Positions 55,812-64,000 of a stretch of DNA of 64,000 nt are shown in pieces. Made by a program: the position numbers and the translations under genes. Source of the stretch: Winogradskyella epiphytica (GTDB lineage Bacteria > Bacteroidota > Bacteroidia > Flavobacteriales > Flavobacteriaceae). A model generated the notes under the pieces. The model saw nothing but the letters and a program-made list of their open reading frames with translations, was not told the origin of the DNA and ran no database searches. The stretch spans positions 1-64,000 of the forward strand of contig NZ_QJTD01000004.1 in NCBI RefSeq assembly GCF_003217215.1, in the 5' to 3' direction. Within the stretch, counting starts at the first letter, position 1. Each line of letters starts with the position of its first letter.

Positions 55812-55851
55812 AAAAGCCTCATATTCAAAACATGAATGCGAGGCTTTTTTT
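55812..55851 (+). terminator. Terminator of the GLPGLI operon
   Basis: AAAAGCCTC-ATTCA / TGAAT-GAGGCTTTT stem with two central mismatches and a T7 tract. Confidence 0.75.
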
Positions 55852-55871
55852 GTTTTAAATTTTATCAAAAG

Positions 55872-55909
55872 AAAACCCTCAACATGTTTCAAAGTGTTGA
55901 GGGTTTTTT
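55872..55909. terminator. Bidirectional terminator before hppA
   Basis: Perfect 13-bp stem AAAACCCTCAACA / TGTTGAGGGTTTT, 10-nt loop, with T-runs on both strands. It can end hppA (minus) and back up the plus-strand terminator. Confidence 0.85.
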
Positions 55910-55925
55910 AATGTATAATAAAAGG

Positions 55926-58346
55926 CTATCCCTTTTTAATATCTATATTTTCAATCACCATAGTGGCTTCTCCGGAATTATTTGTTAGAGAAGCTTCAAA
56001 AGCCTTTATTTCTCTTTCAACTTCCGTTTTTGAGCCTTTAAAGACTAAAGATTTAAAAACTTTTTTACCGTCTTCTATGGTATAAAAATCAACCGTTGCT
56101 TTAGCTAAATCTTGAGAATCTACCGTCATTTCAATAGAAACTTCTTCTTCGCTACTTACTAAAGCTGTTTCAACAGTATGACCACCTAAAATAGGAGCAA
56201 TAACCAACCCAATTAAACAGGTTAATTTAATTAAGATGTTCATTGAAGGGCCAGAAGTATCTTTAAAAGGATCTCCAACGGTATCACCAGTTACTGCTGC
56301 TTTATGAGCATCAGAACCTTTATAGGTCATTTCGCCATTAATCATCACACCAGCTTCAAAAGACTTCTTCGCATTGTCCCATGCGCCACCAGCGTTGTTT
56401 TGAAAGATGGCCCAAAGGACACCAGAAACGGTAACACCGGCCATATAACCACCTAACATTTCAGCAATAGCTAGATAATCCATTCCAAAAATCATAGGAA
56501 CAAAGGCAATCACTAATGGGAAACCAATAGTTAATAAACCTGGTAACATCATTTCTCTTAAAGAAGCTTCTGTTGAAATGGCGACACACTTATCGTATTC
56601 TGGTTTTCCTGTTCCTTCCATGATTCCAGGAATATCTCTAAACTGACGACGTACCTCTTGTACCATTTCCATAGCTGCTTTTCCTACAGCATTCATTGCT
56701 AAAGCGGAAAAGACCACTGGCACCATTCCACCAACAAAAAGCATGGCTAACACAGGTGCTTTAAAAATGTTAATTCCATCAATTCCGGTGAAGGTGACGT
56801 AAGCGGCAAATAAAGCCAACGAAGTTAAAGCTGCAGATGCAATAGCGAATCCTTTTCCTGTGGCGGCTGTTGTGTTTCCTACGGAATCTAAAATGTCTGT
56901 ACGTTCTCTAACAATTGGGTCTTGCTCACTCATTTCAGCAATACCACCAGCATTATCAGCGATAGGTCCGAATGCGTCAATAGCTAATTGCATAGCTGTT
57001 GTAGCCATCATAGCAGATGCTGCTAAAGCTACGCCATAGAATCCTGCAAAGGCATAAGAAGCCCAAATGGCACCAGCAAATAACAATACTGAAGGGAAAG
57101 TTGAAATCATACCCGTCGCTAAACCAGCAATGATGTTGGTTCCTGCTCCTGTACTTGATTGTTGGACAATTTTTAAAATAGGTTTTTTTCCCAATCCTGT
57201 ATAATATTCGGTCACTGAAGAAATCACTGCTCCAACAACTAAGCCTACCAATGTCGCATAGAATACGCGCAATGAAGAGATGTCCTGCAGACCTTCACCA
57301 AAGAAGTTCATTTGCATAGTTTCTGGTAACATCCAAGTCACCAGGCCAAAACAAGAAAGCGCTACTAAAGCGATAGATACCCAATTACCTACGTTTAAAG
57401 CGCCCATAACCTGAGCTTCTTTAGCATCGTTGCTTTTTATTTTTACAAGCATGGTTCCTATTACAGATATAATAATACCTGCACCTGCAATTGCTATAGG
57501 TAATAAGATTGGGCCAATACCTCCAAATACATCGTCAATCGATCCACCCATGTCTCTAATGACATAGTTTCCTAGAACCATTGCAGCTAAGACAGTTGCG
57601 ACATAAGAGCCAAATAAATCCGCTCCCATTCCGGCAACATCTCCAACATTATCACCAACGTTATCCGCAATAGTAGCTGGGTTTCTTGGATCATCCTCAG
57701 GGATTCCTGCTTCAACTTTACCAACTAAGTCAGCTCCAACATCGGCAGCCTTTGTGTAGATTCCTCCACCAACTCTGGCGAATAAGGCTATAGATTCAGC
57801 ACCAAGTGAAAAACCAGCTAAGGTTTCTAAAACAATAGTCATATCCATTGTGTTTGTCCACACAGATCCCATAAAGAACCAAAAGAAAAATATGAAGAAT
57901 AGTGTCAATCCTAAGACAGCTAAACCAGCAACACCTAGTCCCATTACTGTTCCTCCTCCAAAAGAGATTTTTAAAGCATTTGGTAAACTTGTTTTAGCAG
58001 CTTGAGTTGTTCTAACATTGGTCTTGGTGGCTATTTTCATTCCTATATTTCCCGCGAAAGCAGAGAAGAATGCTCCAAAAATAAAGGAGATTACAATTAG
58101 CCAATGTGTTGTGGGTACTATAAAAGATACTGCGGTCAATGCGATACTTACTATAAGTACAAAGATGGCTAGAAGTTTGTATTCGGCATTTAAAAAGGCG
58201 AGAGCGCCTTCATATATATGATCTGAAATTTCTTTCATTTTACCGTCTCCGGCATCTTGTTTCATTACCCAAGATTTTTTAACGACCATATAAATTAGGC
58301 CTACAATTGCCATGGCAACTGGCATGTAAATCATCATTGACTCCAT
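55926..58346 (-). CDS. hppA: Membrane-bound ion-translocating pyrophosphatase, probably K+-dependent
   Basis: 806 residues with about 16 transmembrane helices. It couples PPi hydrolysis to Na+ and/or H+ export. Signatures: [38 protein letters not shown] and, on the C-terminal side, [15 protein letters not shown]. The potassium-site segment reads [10 protein letters not shown] (A494/A495), the Ala type of K+-dependent enzymes rather than the Lys type of K+-independent ones; which ion is pumped cannot be decided. The C-terminus carries an extra 80-residue soluble tail. It lies 115 nt after the soluble pyrophosphatase. Confidence 0.94.
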   Translation of the reverse strand: MESMMIYMPVAMAIVGLIYMVVKKSWVMKQDAGDGKMKEISDHIYEGALAFLNAEYKLLAIFVLIVSIALTAVSFIVPTTHWLIVISFIFGAFFSAFAGNIGMKIATKTNVRTTQAAKTSLPNALKISFGGGTVMGLGVAGLAVLGLTLFFIFFFWFFMGSVWTNTMDMTIVLETLAGFSLGAESIALFARVGGGIYTKAADVGADLVGKVEAGIPEDDPRNPATIADNVGDNVGDVAGMGADLFGSYVATVLAAMVLGNYVIRDMGGSIDDVFGGIGPILLPIAIAGAGIIISVIGTMLVKIKSNDAKEAQVMGALNVGNWVSIALVALSCFGLVTWMLPETMQMNFFGEGLQDISSLRVFYATLVGLVVGAVISSVTEYYTGLGKKPILKIVQQSSTGAGTNIIAGLATGMISTFPSVLLFAGAIWASYAFAGFYGVALAASAMMATTAMQLAIDAFGPIADNAGGIAEMSEQDPIVRERTDILDSVGNTTAATGKGFAIASAALTSLALFAAYVTFTGIDGINIFKAPVLAMLFVGGMVPVVFSALAMNAVGKAAMEMVQEVRRQFRDIPGIMEGTGKPEYDKCVAISTEASLREMMLPGLLTIGFPLVIAFVPMIFGMDYLAIAEMLGGYMAGVTVSGVLWAIFQNNAGGAWDNAKKSFEAGVMINGEMTYKGSDAHKAAVTGDTVGDPFKDTSGPSMNILIKLTCLIGLVIAPILGGHTVETALVSSEEEVSIEMTVDSQDLAKATVDFYTIEDGKKVFKSLVFKGSKTEVEREIKAFEASLTNNSGEATMVIENIDIKKG

Positions 58347-58402
58347 AAGTTTTTATTTTATTTTTTGGTTAGTCTCGTAAATGTAGGGAAATGGATATAA
58401 AT

Positions 58403-58436
58403 AAAAAAACCCTTTCGCATTGATAACGAAAGGGTT
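58403..58436 (-). terminator. Terminator of ppa
   Basis: 10-bp stem AACCCTTTCG / CGAAAGGGTT, 8-nt loop, T-run on the minus strand. It separates ppa from hppA, so the two have independent expression. Confidence 0.85.
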
Positions 58437-58461
58437 GTAATTGTATAATTTTTCTGAAATA

Positions 58462-58995
58462 TTAGATGCTAAATGCTCTAGTTGCTTTGTATTCGCTATT
58501 ATCGTAACGCTCTACGCATTTATTTAGAATTTCATAGGCTTCTTTTGCATCGCCCCATCCACCAACATCAACTTTCTTTTTTTCTAAGTCTTTATAAACT
58601 TGGAAGAAGTGTTCGATTTCTTTAATTTGGTGTGGATTCATGTCCACTAAGTCGTTTAGATTGTTCCAAATTGGATCTGAAATTGGCACACAGATAATTT
58701 TTTCATCTGGACCTTTTTCATCGGCCATATGGAAAACTCCGATTGGCTTTACTTCCATTACACACATTGGGAATGTTGGTTCACCTCCTAATACTAATAC
58801 ATCTAATGGATCTCCATCTAATGCTAAAGTTTCTGGTACGAAACCGTAATCCGCAGGATACATCATAGATGAAAACAACATACGATCAAAACGAATTTTA
58901 TTCAATTCAAAATCGTATTCATATTTGTTTCTGCTTCCCTTAGGAATTTCGATTAAAACATCGAAGGTTAGTTTTCCAGCTGCTGTCATATTCAA
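58462..58995 (-). CDS. ppa: Soluble inorganic pyrophosphatase (family I)
   Basis: 177 residues (ATG 58995; ATG 58989 is an alternative). The active-site signature DGDPLDVLV gives D60, D62 and D65; other metal and substrate residues include the E16-K19 region (IEIPKGSRNKYEYD) and YPADYGFVP. It hydrolyses cytoplasmic PPi and thus competes with the membrane pyrophosphatase encoded next to it. A full promoter and a leader hairpin precede it. Confidence 0.96.
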   Translation of the reverse strand: MNMTAAGKLTFDVLIEIPKGSRNKYEYDFELNKIRFDRMLFSSMMYPADYGFVPETLALDGDPLDVLVLGGEPTFPMCVMEVKPIGVFHMADEKGPDEKIICVPISDPIWNNLNDLVDMNPHQIKEIEHFFQVYKDLEKKKVDVGGWGDAKEAYEILNKCVERYDNSEYKATRAFSI

Positions 58996-59006
58996 TTTGT
59001 TTATAA

Positions 59007-59023
59007 GTTCTATAAGATAGAAC
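59007..59023 (-). promoter_or_regulatory. Leader hairpin of ppa
   Basis: GTTCTAT / ATAGAAC, 7-bp arms with a 3-nt spacer, inside the predicted 59-nt leader and ending 12 nt before the ppa ATG. It could affect translation or mRNA stability. Confidence 0.35.
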
Positions 59024-59060
59024 GTTTAATATATTATCTTTTAAATTTTTAGCGGGTGCA

Positions 59061-59091
59061 AAGATAGTGTAATGCTGAGGTTTTACCAAAG
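59061..59091 (-). promoter_or_regulatory. Promoter of ppa
   Basis: Minus strand: TTG (59091-59089), 20-nt spacer, TATCTTTG (59068-59061). Full match to TTG-N20-TAnnTTTG. Predicted transcription start near 59054. Confidence 0.75.
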
Positions 59092-59112
59092 TAATTATTT
59101 TCTATCCTGTTT

Positions 59113-61623
59113 TTAGAAATAAAACCCAAAACTACCTGTGACTCCAAAGCGTCTTGCGTCCGGTTGATCTAAGTAATTTCCTCTAAAGTTGAAGTCGAGC
59201 CTAAGCACTTTAAAAATATTAGCCACACCAAAACTATATTCGTAATACATACGACTATCTGGTGCCATTAAAGGAATTTCTAAAGGATTGCCAGTAGTAC
59301 TTAATGCAATATTCTCGTCAGATAATTCTCCCCAAACCCCTCTTAAACCTAAAATGGCTCTAAGGTTATATTTCTTTAGGAAAGGAATACGTGAGAAAAT
59401 ACGACCATTAAAATTATGCTCTAAGTGTACAGAGCTGTAAGTGTCTGTTACAAATTCGTAATAATCTAATTGTGTAAACGTATTGTATATAGAGAAATAA
59501 CTTTGGTTTCCAGGAACAACACTCAGTAATCCTAATGGTACTTCTCCAAATGTTTTTCCTAGCTCTACTGAAGTGACTAAGCGTCCAAAACCGCCAACTT
59601 GCCATGGTTGTATATAGGAGAACTGAAGTTTTGTATAATCGAAATCACTATTAAACCAATTGCGATCACCATAACTTACTTGCGTAAATAGTCTGGCGAA
59701 ATTATCATTTTTATTTTTTCGTTCTACTCCAAATCCTGTCATTTCACGTTTTGGGAAAAAACCAAGAGATAGTCGAGTTTCAAATTGATCTACTTCAGAT
59801 GAAACTCCTGTTAAAGAACTAGGGTCATTATAATCTAAACTAAAAGTTGGAGATGCTGATCGCAGAGTTCTAAAACTTCCATCTAGTCGGATTTCGAAAT
59901 TTCTTGCGGGTTCGATGGATAGACCTAAGTTGGTTAGATTGATATTGGTAAGTTTATCGTTAGATCCTGTGCCAAATACAGCTGAGGATGCCAAACTTCG
60001 TCCTAAAACGTCTGTTGAGCTTGTTAAGCTTGCACCAATCTGTTCGACGTCGCGTCTATGACCTCCAAAGATGGTAAATCGGCTACGCTTATCTAATAAC
60101 CATTTTCCGGAAATACCGTATTTGAACTTATCATCTTTAAAACCGTAGGCCAAAAAGCCTTCCAGTCGCCATAAATCGTTCTGTCCAAAATAAGTTCGTC
60201 CACCTGTTCTTATACGAACACCTTCAACTTCGTTATAACCAAAGGTTGAAAATATAGGGCCATAATCGAAATTGATTTCAGAAAACTCCACATATCCTGA
60301 TGCTAATATACTTCCAACGTTATAGAGTCGTTTGAACTTCTTAACAGTTTTTAGCGTGTCTAACATTTTATACACGCCTTTTTCATCTTTACTTAAAGCT
60401 TCGAGCCTGTTGTTTTCCCAGAATTCATCCTCCCGATTGTAAACATCTTTGTCGAAATTATAAATGACTTTATCATAGAACTTTGGTTCTTTTGGAATAT
60501 CGAATTTATAATTATCATAAATCGTGGTACGTTTTCCATAAACACCTCGAGATTGTTCCTTTTTGTTTAAAGCAAAATCTGAAAGAAAATAATCACGCTT
60601 AATAAGGAAAACGGAGTCGTTTAGAACTTCAAACTCTTGTTCGATATAAATTTCCTTAACCCAGTTAATATTCGCGCTTTTCGAGGCTTGAAGATTAATT
60701 TCTTTTATGGCATAAGTAGAATCATTAACCCAAAAATCACCTTTAAAAGTCAACTCGTTTTTACGTCTTGGGTAGTAAATAATATTATAACACCATTTAT
60801 TATCTATAAATGCGCTATCAGATAGAACATAATTATAGGTTTGAACGCCAGTTCTACTCAAAGGACTCACAAAACTCTTATCGAAGAATTTTAAATAGTT
60901 GTCATAAACATTGTATTCTGAATACAAATCGTCAATAAAGTCTATGATGATTTGATTATTGCTAAATCCCGAATTTTTATTTCCTATTAGATCCTCTCGT
61001 TCTTTTTTTAAGAGATTATCTCCTGAAATTTTCTTGACAGATTCATTTAAGAAAATTGGTAAATAGGTCTTTCCGGTTACTTTAGAAGTATCAACTTCTT
61101 CAAATACGAATTCCATACCTTTAAAAAGTTTACTTTTTATTAAGGCACTATCAATGGTGTTGAGGTCGAATTCTACTTTTTCGTATTGGTCGTATTCATA
61201 TTGTTTAAACTGACTTAGACCATTCATATGCTTACGTTCCCAAATCTTCTTAAGAATTCTGATAGCAGGATTTTCGGAGGCTTTTTTGGATTGTTTTCCT
61301 GTAACAATATGAACTTCGTCTAAAGTTGAAGCTTCTTCCTTTAATATGAACTTTAAATCGTAATTAACGCTTTTAGTTAATGGAATTTCTAACATTTCAA
61401 ATCCCATGAACGATACAATTAAGGTACTCCATTTTTCATTAGATTCTAAATAGAATCTTCCATCTTCATTAGTAATGGTTCCTTCTGTAGAGCCTTTGAA
61501 TAAGACGTTCGCAAAAGGAATGGGTTGATTGTTTTCATCAAAAACATGACCGCTAACTTTTGTCTGCCCTAAGGCAGAAAAAAATCCAAGTAATAGAAAT
61601 GGAAGGAGTAGTTGTAGTTTCAT
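59113..61623 (-). CDS. DUF5686 outer membrane protein with carboxypeptidase regulatory domain
   Basis: 836 residues. Signal peptide 1-19 (ends FFSALGQ), carboxypeptidase-regulatory-like domain (20-105; VSGHVFDENNQPIPFANVLF), a linker starting ENPAIRILKKIWERKHMNG typical of DUF5686, and a barrel-like C-terminal half ending GVTGSFGFYF. It is an outer-membrane protein of unknown ligand. A long-loop terminator separates it from pdhB upstream. Confidence 0.88.
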   Translation of the reverse strand: MKLQLLLPFLLLGFFSALGQTKVSGHVFDENNQPIPFANVLFKGSTEGTITNEDGRFYLESNEKWSTLIVSFMGFEMLEIPLTKSVNYDLKFILKEEASTLDEVHIVTGKQSKKASENPAIRILKKIWERKHMNGLSQFKQYEYDQYEKVEFDLNTIDSALIKSKLFKGMEFVFEEVDTSKVTGKTYLPIFLNESVKKISGDNLLKKEREDLIGNKNSGFSNNQIIIDFIDDLYSEYNVYDNYLKFFDKSFVSPLSRTGVQTYNYVLSDSAFIDNKWCYNIIYYPRRKNELTFKGDFWVNDSTYAIKEINLQASKSANINWVKEIYIEQEFEVLNDSVFLIKRDYFLSDFALNKKEQSRGVYGKRTTIYDNYKFDIPKEPKFYDKVIYNFDKDVYNREDEFWENNRLEALSKDEKGVYKMLDTLKTVKKFKRLYNVGSILASGYVEFSEINFDYGPIFSTFGYNEVEGVRIRTGGRTYFGQNDLWRLEGFLAYGFKDDKFKYGISGKWLLDKRSRFTIFGGHRRDVEQIGASLTSSTDVLGRSLASSAVFGTGSNDKLTNINLTNLGLSIEPARNFEIRLDGSFRTLRSASPTFSLDYNDPSSLTGVSSEVDQFETRLSLGFFPKREMTGFGVERKNKNDNFARLFTQVSYGDRNWFNSDFDYTKLQFSYIQPWQVGGFGRLVTSVELGKTFGEVPLGLLSVVPGNQSYFSIYNTFTQLDYYEFVTDTYSSVHLEHNFNGRIFSRIPFLKKYNLRAILGLRGVWGELSDENIALSTTGNPLEIPLMAPDSRMYYEYSFGVANIFKVLRLDFNFRGNYLDQPDARRFGVTGSFGFYF

Positions 61624-61624
61624 A

Positions 61625-61689
61625 TTAAAAAATAAACTTCATTCACAACCGTACTAAACAAAAGTTTGAGGGTTACCAATGAAGTTTAT
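61625..61689 (-). terminator. Long-loop terminator between pdhB and the DUF5686 gene
   Basis: 12-bp perfect inverted repeat (ATAAACTTCATT 61632-61643, AATGAAGTTTAT 61678-61689) with a 34-nt loop; a T-run follows on the minus strand, ending right at the next start codon. Confidence 0.6.
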
Positions 61690-61713
61690 AAAACGCAGAA
61701 ATCTGCAAGTTAT

Positions 61714-62691
61714 TTATTTATACATCACTTTTTTCACAGCTTTTATAACGTCGTTACTATTAGGTAACCACTCTTCTAATAAAACTGGTGAATATGGCGC
61801 AGGTGTATCTGCTGTATTTATTTTAATAATAGGAGCATCTAAATAATCAAATGCTTCAGACTGCACTAAATATGTGATTTCTGTTGCTACGTTACCAAAA
61901 GGCCAAGCTTCTTCTAAAACAACTAATCGGTTCGTTTTCTTAACAGATTTTACAATGGCAGCTCTATCCATAGGGCGAACCGTACGTAAATCTATAATTT
62001 CACATGAGATGCCTTCTTTCTCTAATTCTTCAGCAGCTTTGTAAGCCTCTTTAATGATTTTACCAAATGAAACGATAGTTACATCGGTTCCTTCGCGCTT
62101 AATTTCAGCAACACCAATAGGAATTGTGTATTCTCCTTCTGGAACTTCACCTTTATCACCATACATCTGCTCACTTTCCATGAAAATAACAGGATCGTCA
62201 TCTCTAATAGCCGATTTCAATAAGCCTTTAGCGTCATATGGCGTTGAAGGAACAACTACTTTAAGGCCAGGAGTGTTAGCGAACCAATTTTCAAAAGCTT
62301 GTGAATGTGTTGCGCCTAACTGACCAGCAGAAGCTGTTGGTCCTCTAAAAACGATAGGACATTTGAATTGGCCACCAGACATTTGTCTTATTTTAGCAGC
62401 GTTATTAATAATTTGATCAATACCAACTAATGAAAAGTTGAACGTCATATATTCTACTATAGGACGGTTTCCTGTCATTGTTGATCCAATAGCAACACCA
62501 GCAAAGCCAAGCTCTGAAATTGGAGTATCAATTACACGTTTAGGTCCAAATTCATCTAACATTCCTTTAGATGCTTTGTAAGCGCCATTGTATTCAGCTA
62601 CTTCTTCACCCATAAGATAAACACTTTCATCTCTGCGCATTTCTTCGCTCATGGCTTCGCAAATAGCTTCTCTAAATTGAATTGTCTTCAT
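61714..62691 (-). CDS. pdhB: Pyruvate dehydrogenase E1 component, beta subunit
   Basis: 325 residues. The transketolase-like pyrimidine domain (1-175; TIQFREAICEAMSEEM, GEEVAEYNGAYKASKG, DTPISELGFAGVAIG with the conserved Glu) and transketolase C-terminal domain (VSFGKIIKEA, EEAWPFGNVATEI) are complete. With an alpha subunit encoded elsewhere it decarboxylates pyruvate to feed acetyl-CoA. A -7-like TATTTTTG lies on the minus strand at 62721-62714. The E1 alpha and E2 genes are not in the window. Confidence 0.94.
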   Translation of the reverse strand: MKTIQFREAICEAMSEEMRRDESVYLMGEEVAEYNGAYKASKGMLDEFGPKRVIDTPISELGFAGVAIGSTMTGNRPIVEYMTFNFSLVGIDQIINNAAKIRQMSGGQFKCPIVFRGPTASAGQLGATHSQAFENWFANTPGLKVVVPSTPYDAKGLLKSAIRDDDPVIFMESEQMYGDKGEVPEGEYTIPIGVAEIKREGTDVTIVSFGKIIKEAYKAAEELEKEGISCEIIDLRTVRPMDRAAIVKSVKKTNRLVVLEEAWPFGNVATEITYLVQSEAFDYLDAPIIKINTADTPAPYSPVLLEEWLPNSNDVIKAVKKVMYK

Positions 62692-62713
62692 TATCTTCTT
62701 TTTATTGGAGAGG

Positions 62714-62721
62714 CAAAAATA
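62714..62721 (-). promoter_or_regulatory. -7 element of the pdhB promoter
   Basis: Minus strand TATTTTTG, 22 nt before the pdhB ATG; the -33 TTG is not obvious. Confidence 0.4.
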
Positions 62722-62894
62722 ATAATTATCGGCTATATAATACCATTAAAAGACAAGTGAAAAAAAGAAAAAATAGTGAAGCCGTTTTTCCTTTTGAGTT
62801 TTAAAAGGGTTTTACATTAGAATTGATATTATATCTTCAAAATATTGGGGCAATTCTTTAAAATTGACGGAAAAACTGATTTTTTCAAAAATAT

Positions 62895-62910
62895 ACTATG
62901 CGTGCATAGT
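62895..62910. promoter_or_regulatory. 7-2-7 palindrome between pdhB and etfB, probable operator
   Basis: ACTATGC-GT-GCATAGT: two perfect 7-bp arms with a 2-nt spacer, 66 nt before the etfB ATG. Such short dyads are typical of TetR/MarR-type repressor sites. Confidence 0.55.
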
Positions 62911-62975
62911 AAAATTTGAATTATTATATTTATATTCGTGCTTAGAAAAAAGACGTTTAAAATAAATCATTTTTT

Positions 62976-63722
62976 ATGAAGATATTAGTATGTATTAGTC
63001 ATGTACCTGATACAACATCGAAGATTAATTTTACAGAAGGAGATTCTAAATTTGACACTAATGGTGTTCAATATGTTATTAATCCTAATGATGAATTTGG
63101 TCTAACTCGTGCCATGTGGTTCAAAGAAAAACAAGGAGCAAGTGTAGATGTTGTAAATGTTGGTGGTGCAGAAACAGAACCAACTTTAAGAAAAGCTTTA
63201 GCGATTGGTGCAGATAATGCCATTAGAGTAAATACACCTGCGACTGATGGTTTTTCAGTGGCGAAGCAGTTAGCAAAAGTTGTTAAAGATGGTGGATACG
63301 ATTTAGTGATTGCTGGAAGAGAGTCTATTGATTATAATGGAGGAATGGTACCAGGAATGTTAGCAAGTATGATTGATGCTAATTTTGTTGCGAACTGTAT
63401 AAACCTAGAAGTTGATGGAACTAATGCAAAAGCCGTTAGAGAAATTGATGGTGGAAAGGAGACGGTATCTACGTCATTACCATTAGTTATAGCTGGGCAA
63501 AAAGGTCTAGTTGAAGAGAGTGATCTTCGAATTCCAAATATGAGAGGTATCATGATGGCCCGTAAGAAACCTTTAAAGGTTGTAGAGCCAACAGATGTTA
63601 CTGCTGAAACGAAAGCGGTTAGTTTTGAAAAACCAGCTCCAAAAGGTGCGGTTAAATTAGTAGATGCAGATAATCTTGATGAATTAGTGAATCTACTTCA
63701 TAACGAAGCTAAGGTGATTTAA
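62976..63722 (+). CDS. etfB: Electron transfer flavoprotein beta subunit
   Basis: 248 residues. It carries electrons from acyl-CoA dehydrogenases. Starts MKILVCISHVPDTTSKINF; the signature VREIDGGKETVSTSLPLVIAG and IPNMRGIMMARKKPL (about 172-206) match EtfB. It is followed 104 nt later by etfA. The palindrome upstream suggests regulation by fatty-acid or branched-chain metabolism signals, which is inference. Confidence 0.95.
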   Translation: MKILVCISHVPDTTSKINFTEGDSKFDTNGVQYVINPNDEFGLTRAMWFKEKQGASVDVVNVGGAETEPTLRKALAIGADNAIRVNTPATDGFSVAKQLAKVVKDGGYDLVIAGRESIDYNGGMVPGMLASMIDANFVANCINLEVDGTNAKAVREIDGGKETVSTSLPLVIAGQKGLVEESDLRIPNMRGIMMARKKPLKVVEPTDVTAETKAVSFEKPAPKGAVKLVDADNLDELVNLLHNEAKVI

Positions 63723-63737
63723 TTGACGATTAAATCG

Positions 63738-63807
63738 TTCCGGAGGTGTTTCGGAATTTCATATAGTTAAAGGAAATATTAATAAGTTCCTGACTGGAGC
63801 TCAGGAA
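63738..63807 (+). other. Two small stem-loops between etfB and etfA
   Basis: TTCCG (63738-63742) / CGGAA (63752-63756), and TTCCTGA (63787-63793) / TCAGGAA (63801-63807). No T-tract follows either, so they are not terminators; they may set the relative expression of the subunits. Confidence 0.35.
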
Positions 63808-63826
63808 AATTTATAAATAAAAATTT

Positions 63827-64000
63827 ATGTCAATTCTAGTATATACAGAATCAGAAAAAGGAAAGTTAAAGAAAACAGCTCTAGAAGTTGTCTCTTATGC
63901 TAAGGCCATTGCAGACCAAATGGGAACAACGGTTACAGCTGTTGCAGTTAACGCAGATAATGCTGAGAGCTTAGGAAACTATGGTGCAGCTAAAGTACTT
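63827..64000 (+). CDS. etfA: Electron transfer flavoprotein alpha subunit (5' part, truncated by window edge)
   Basis: 58 residues are visible: MSILVYTESEKGKLKKTALE, then a Rossmann-like VVSYAKAIADQMGTTVTAVA and NYGAAKVL. This is the EtfA N-terminal domain. It partners EtfB and would hold the FAD in its C-terminal domain outside the window. Confidence 0.92.
   Translation, partial: MSILVYTESEKGKLKKTALEVVSYAKAIADQMGTTVTAVAVNADNAESLGNYGAAKVL

Overview
The window is a gene-dense, AT-rich stretch of a Bacteroidota chromosome, almost certainly from the family Flavobacteriaceae (probably a marine genus). The evidence is lineage-specific. There is a type IX secretion system (T9SS) type B sorting domain followed by a PorP/SprF protein. 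There are GLPGLI-family genes, a short Bacteroidota-type primary sigma factor, DUF6089/PorG and DUF5686 proteins. Promoters fit the TTG-N20-TAnnTTTG pattern, and Shine-Dalgarno sequences are scarce. I see no insertion sequence, prophage, integrase, CRISPR array or rRNA operon, so this is core chromosome rather than an island.

Layout. 1-5.2 kb: end of a T9SS cargo protein, a PorP/SprF protein, a TPR sensor kinase with its LytTR response regulator, and a gamma-carbonic anhydrase. 5.2-13.9 kb (minus strand): the envelope cluster CBS protein - nadK - DUF6089/PorG - uppS - bamA - two OmpH/Skp chaperones - murI - small CxxC protein. 14-19.5 kb (plus): pdxJ, an esterase, a small membrane protein, then tig - clpP - clpX for protein folding and turnover. 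19.8-30.1 kb: GH3 acyl-adenylate enzyme, DUF2797 protein, rpsU, rpoD, a large AsmA protein, a queuosine-precursor transporter, a folK-deoxynucleoside kinase fusion and two methyltransferases. 30.3-34.1 kb: mutS, tRNA-Gly, tRNA-Leu and two related Ala/Lys-rich lipoproteins. 34.2-41.4 kb: waaA, a sugar aminotransferase, galE, a 63-residue CxxC protein, lspA, fabD and an FAD protein. 41.5-48.4 kb: S9 peptidase, MgtC/DUF4010 transporter, App1-like phosphatase, and a tight three-gene unit around a second deoxynucleoside kinase. 48.5-55.8 kb: an RprXY-like two-component system divergent from a secreted protein, two GLPGLI proteins and an outer-membrane beta-barrel protein. 55.9-64 kb: membrane pyrophosphatase, soluble pyrophosphatase, DUF5686 protein, pdhB, and the start of etfBA.

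The best candidate for something undescribed is the 48.5-55.8 kb module. Between the sensor kinase and the divergent GLPGLI operon lie three GTTAAC hexamers at exactly 10-bp spacing, just upstream of a -7-like element. This is the geometry expected of an OmpR-family activator. A second TTAAC repeat at 11-bp spacing precedes the second GLPGLI gene. Other points of note are an rpsU gene without the extended Shine-Dalgarno reported in many Flavobacteriales, a 7-2-7 palindrome upstream of etfB, a strong hairpin between clpP and clpX, and LEA-like lipoprotein paralogs.
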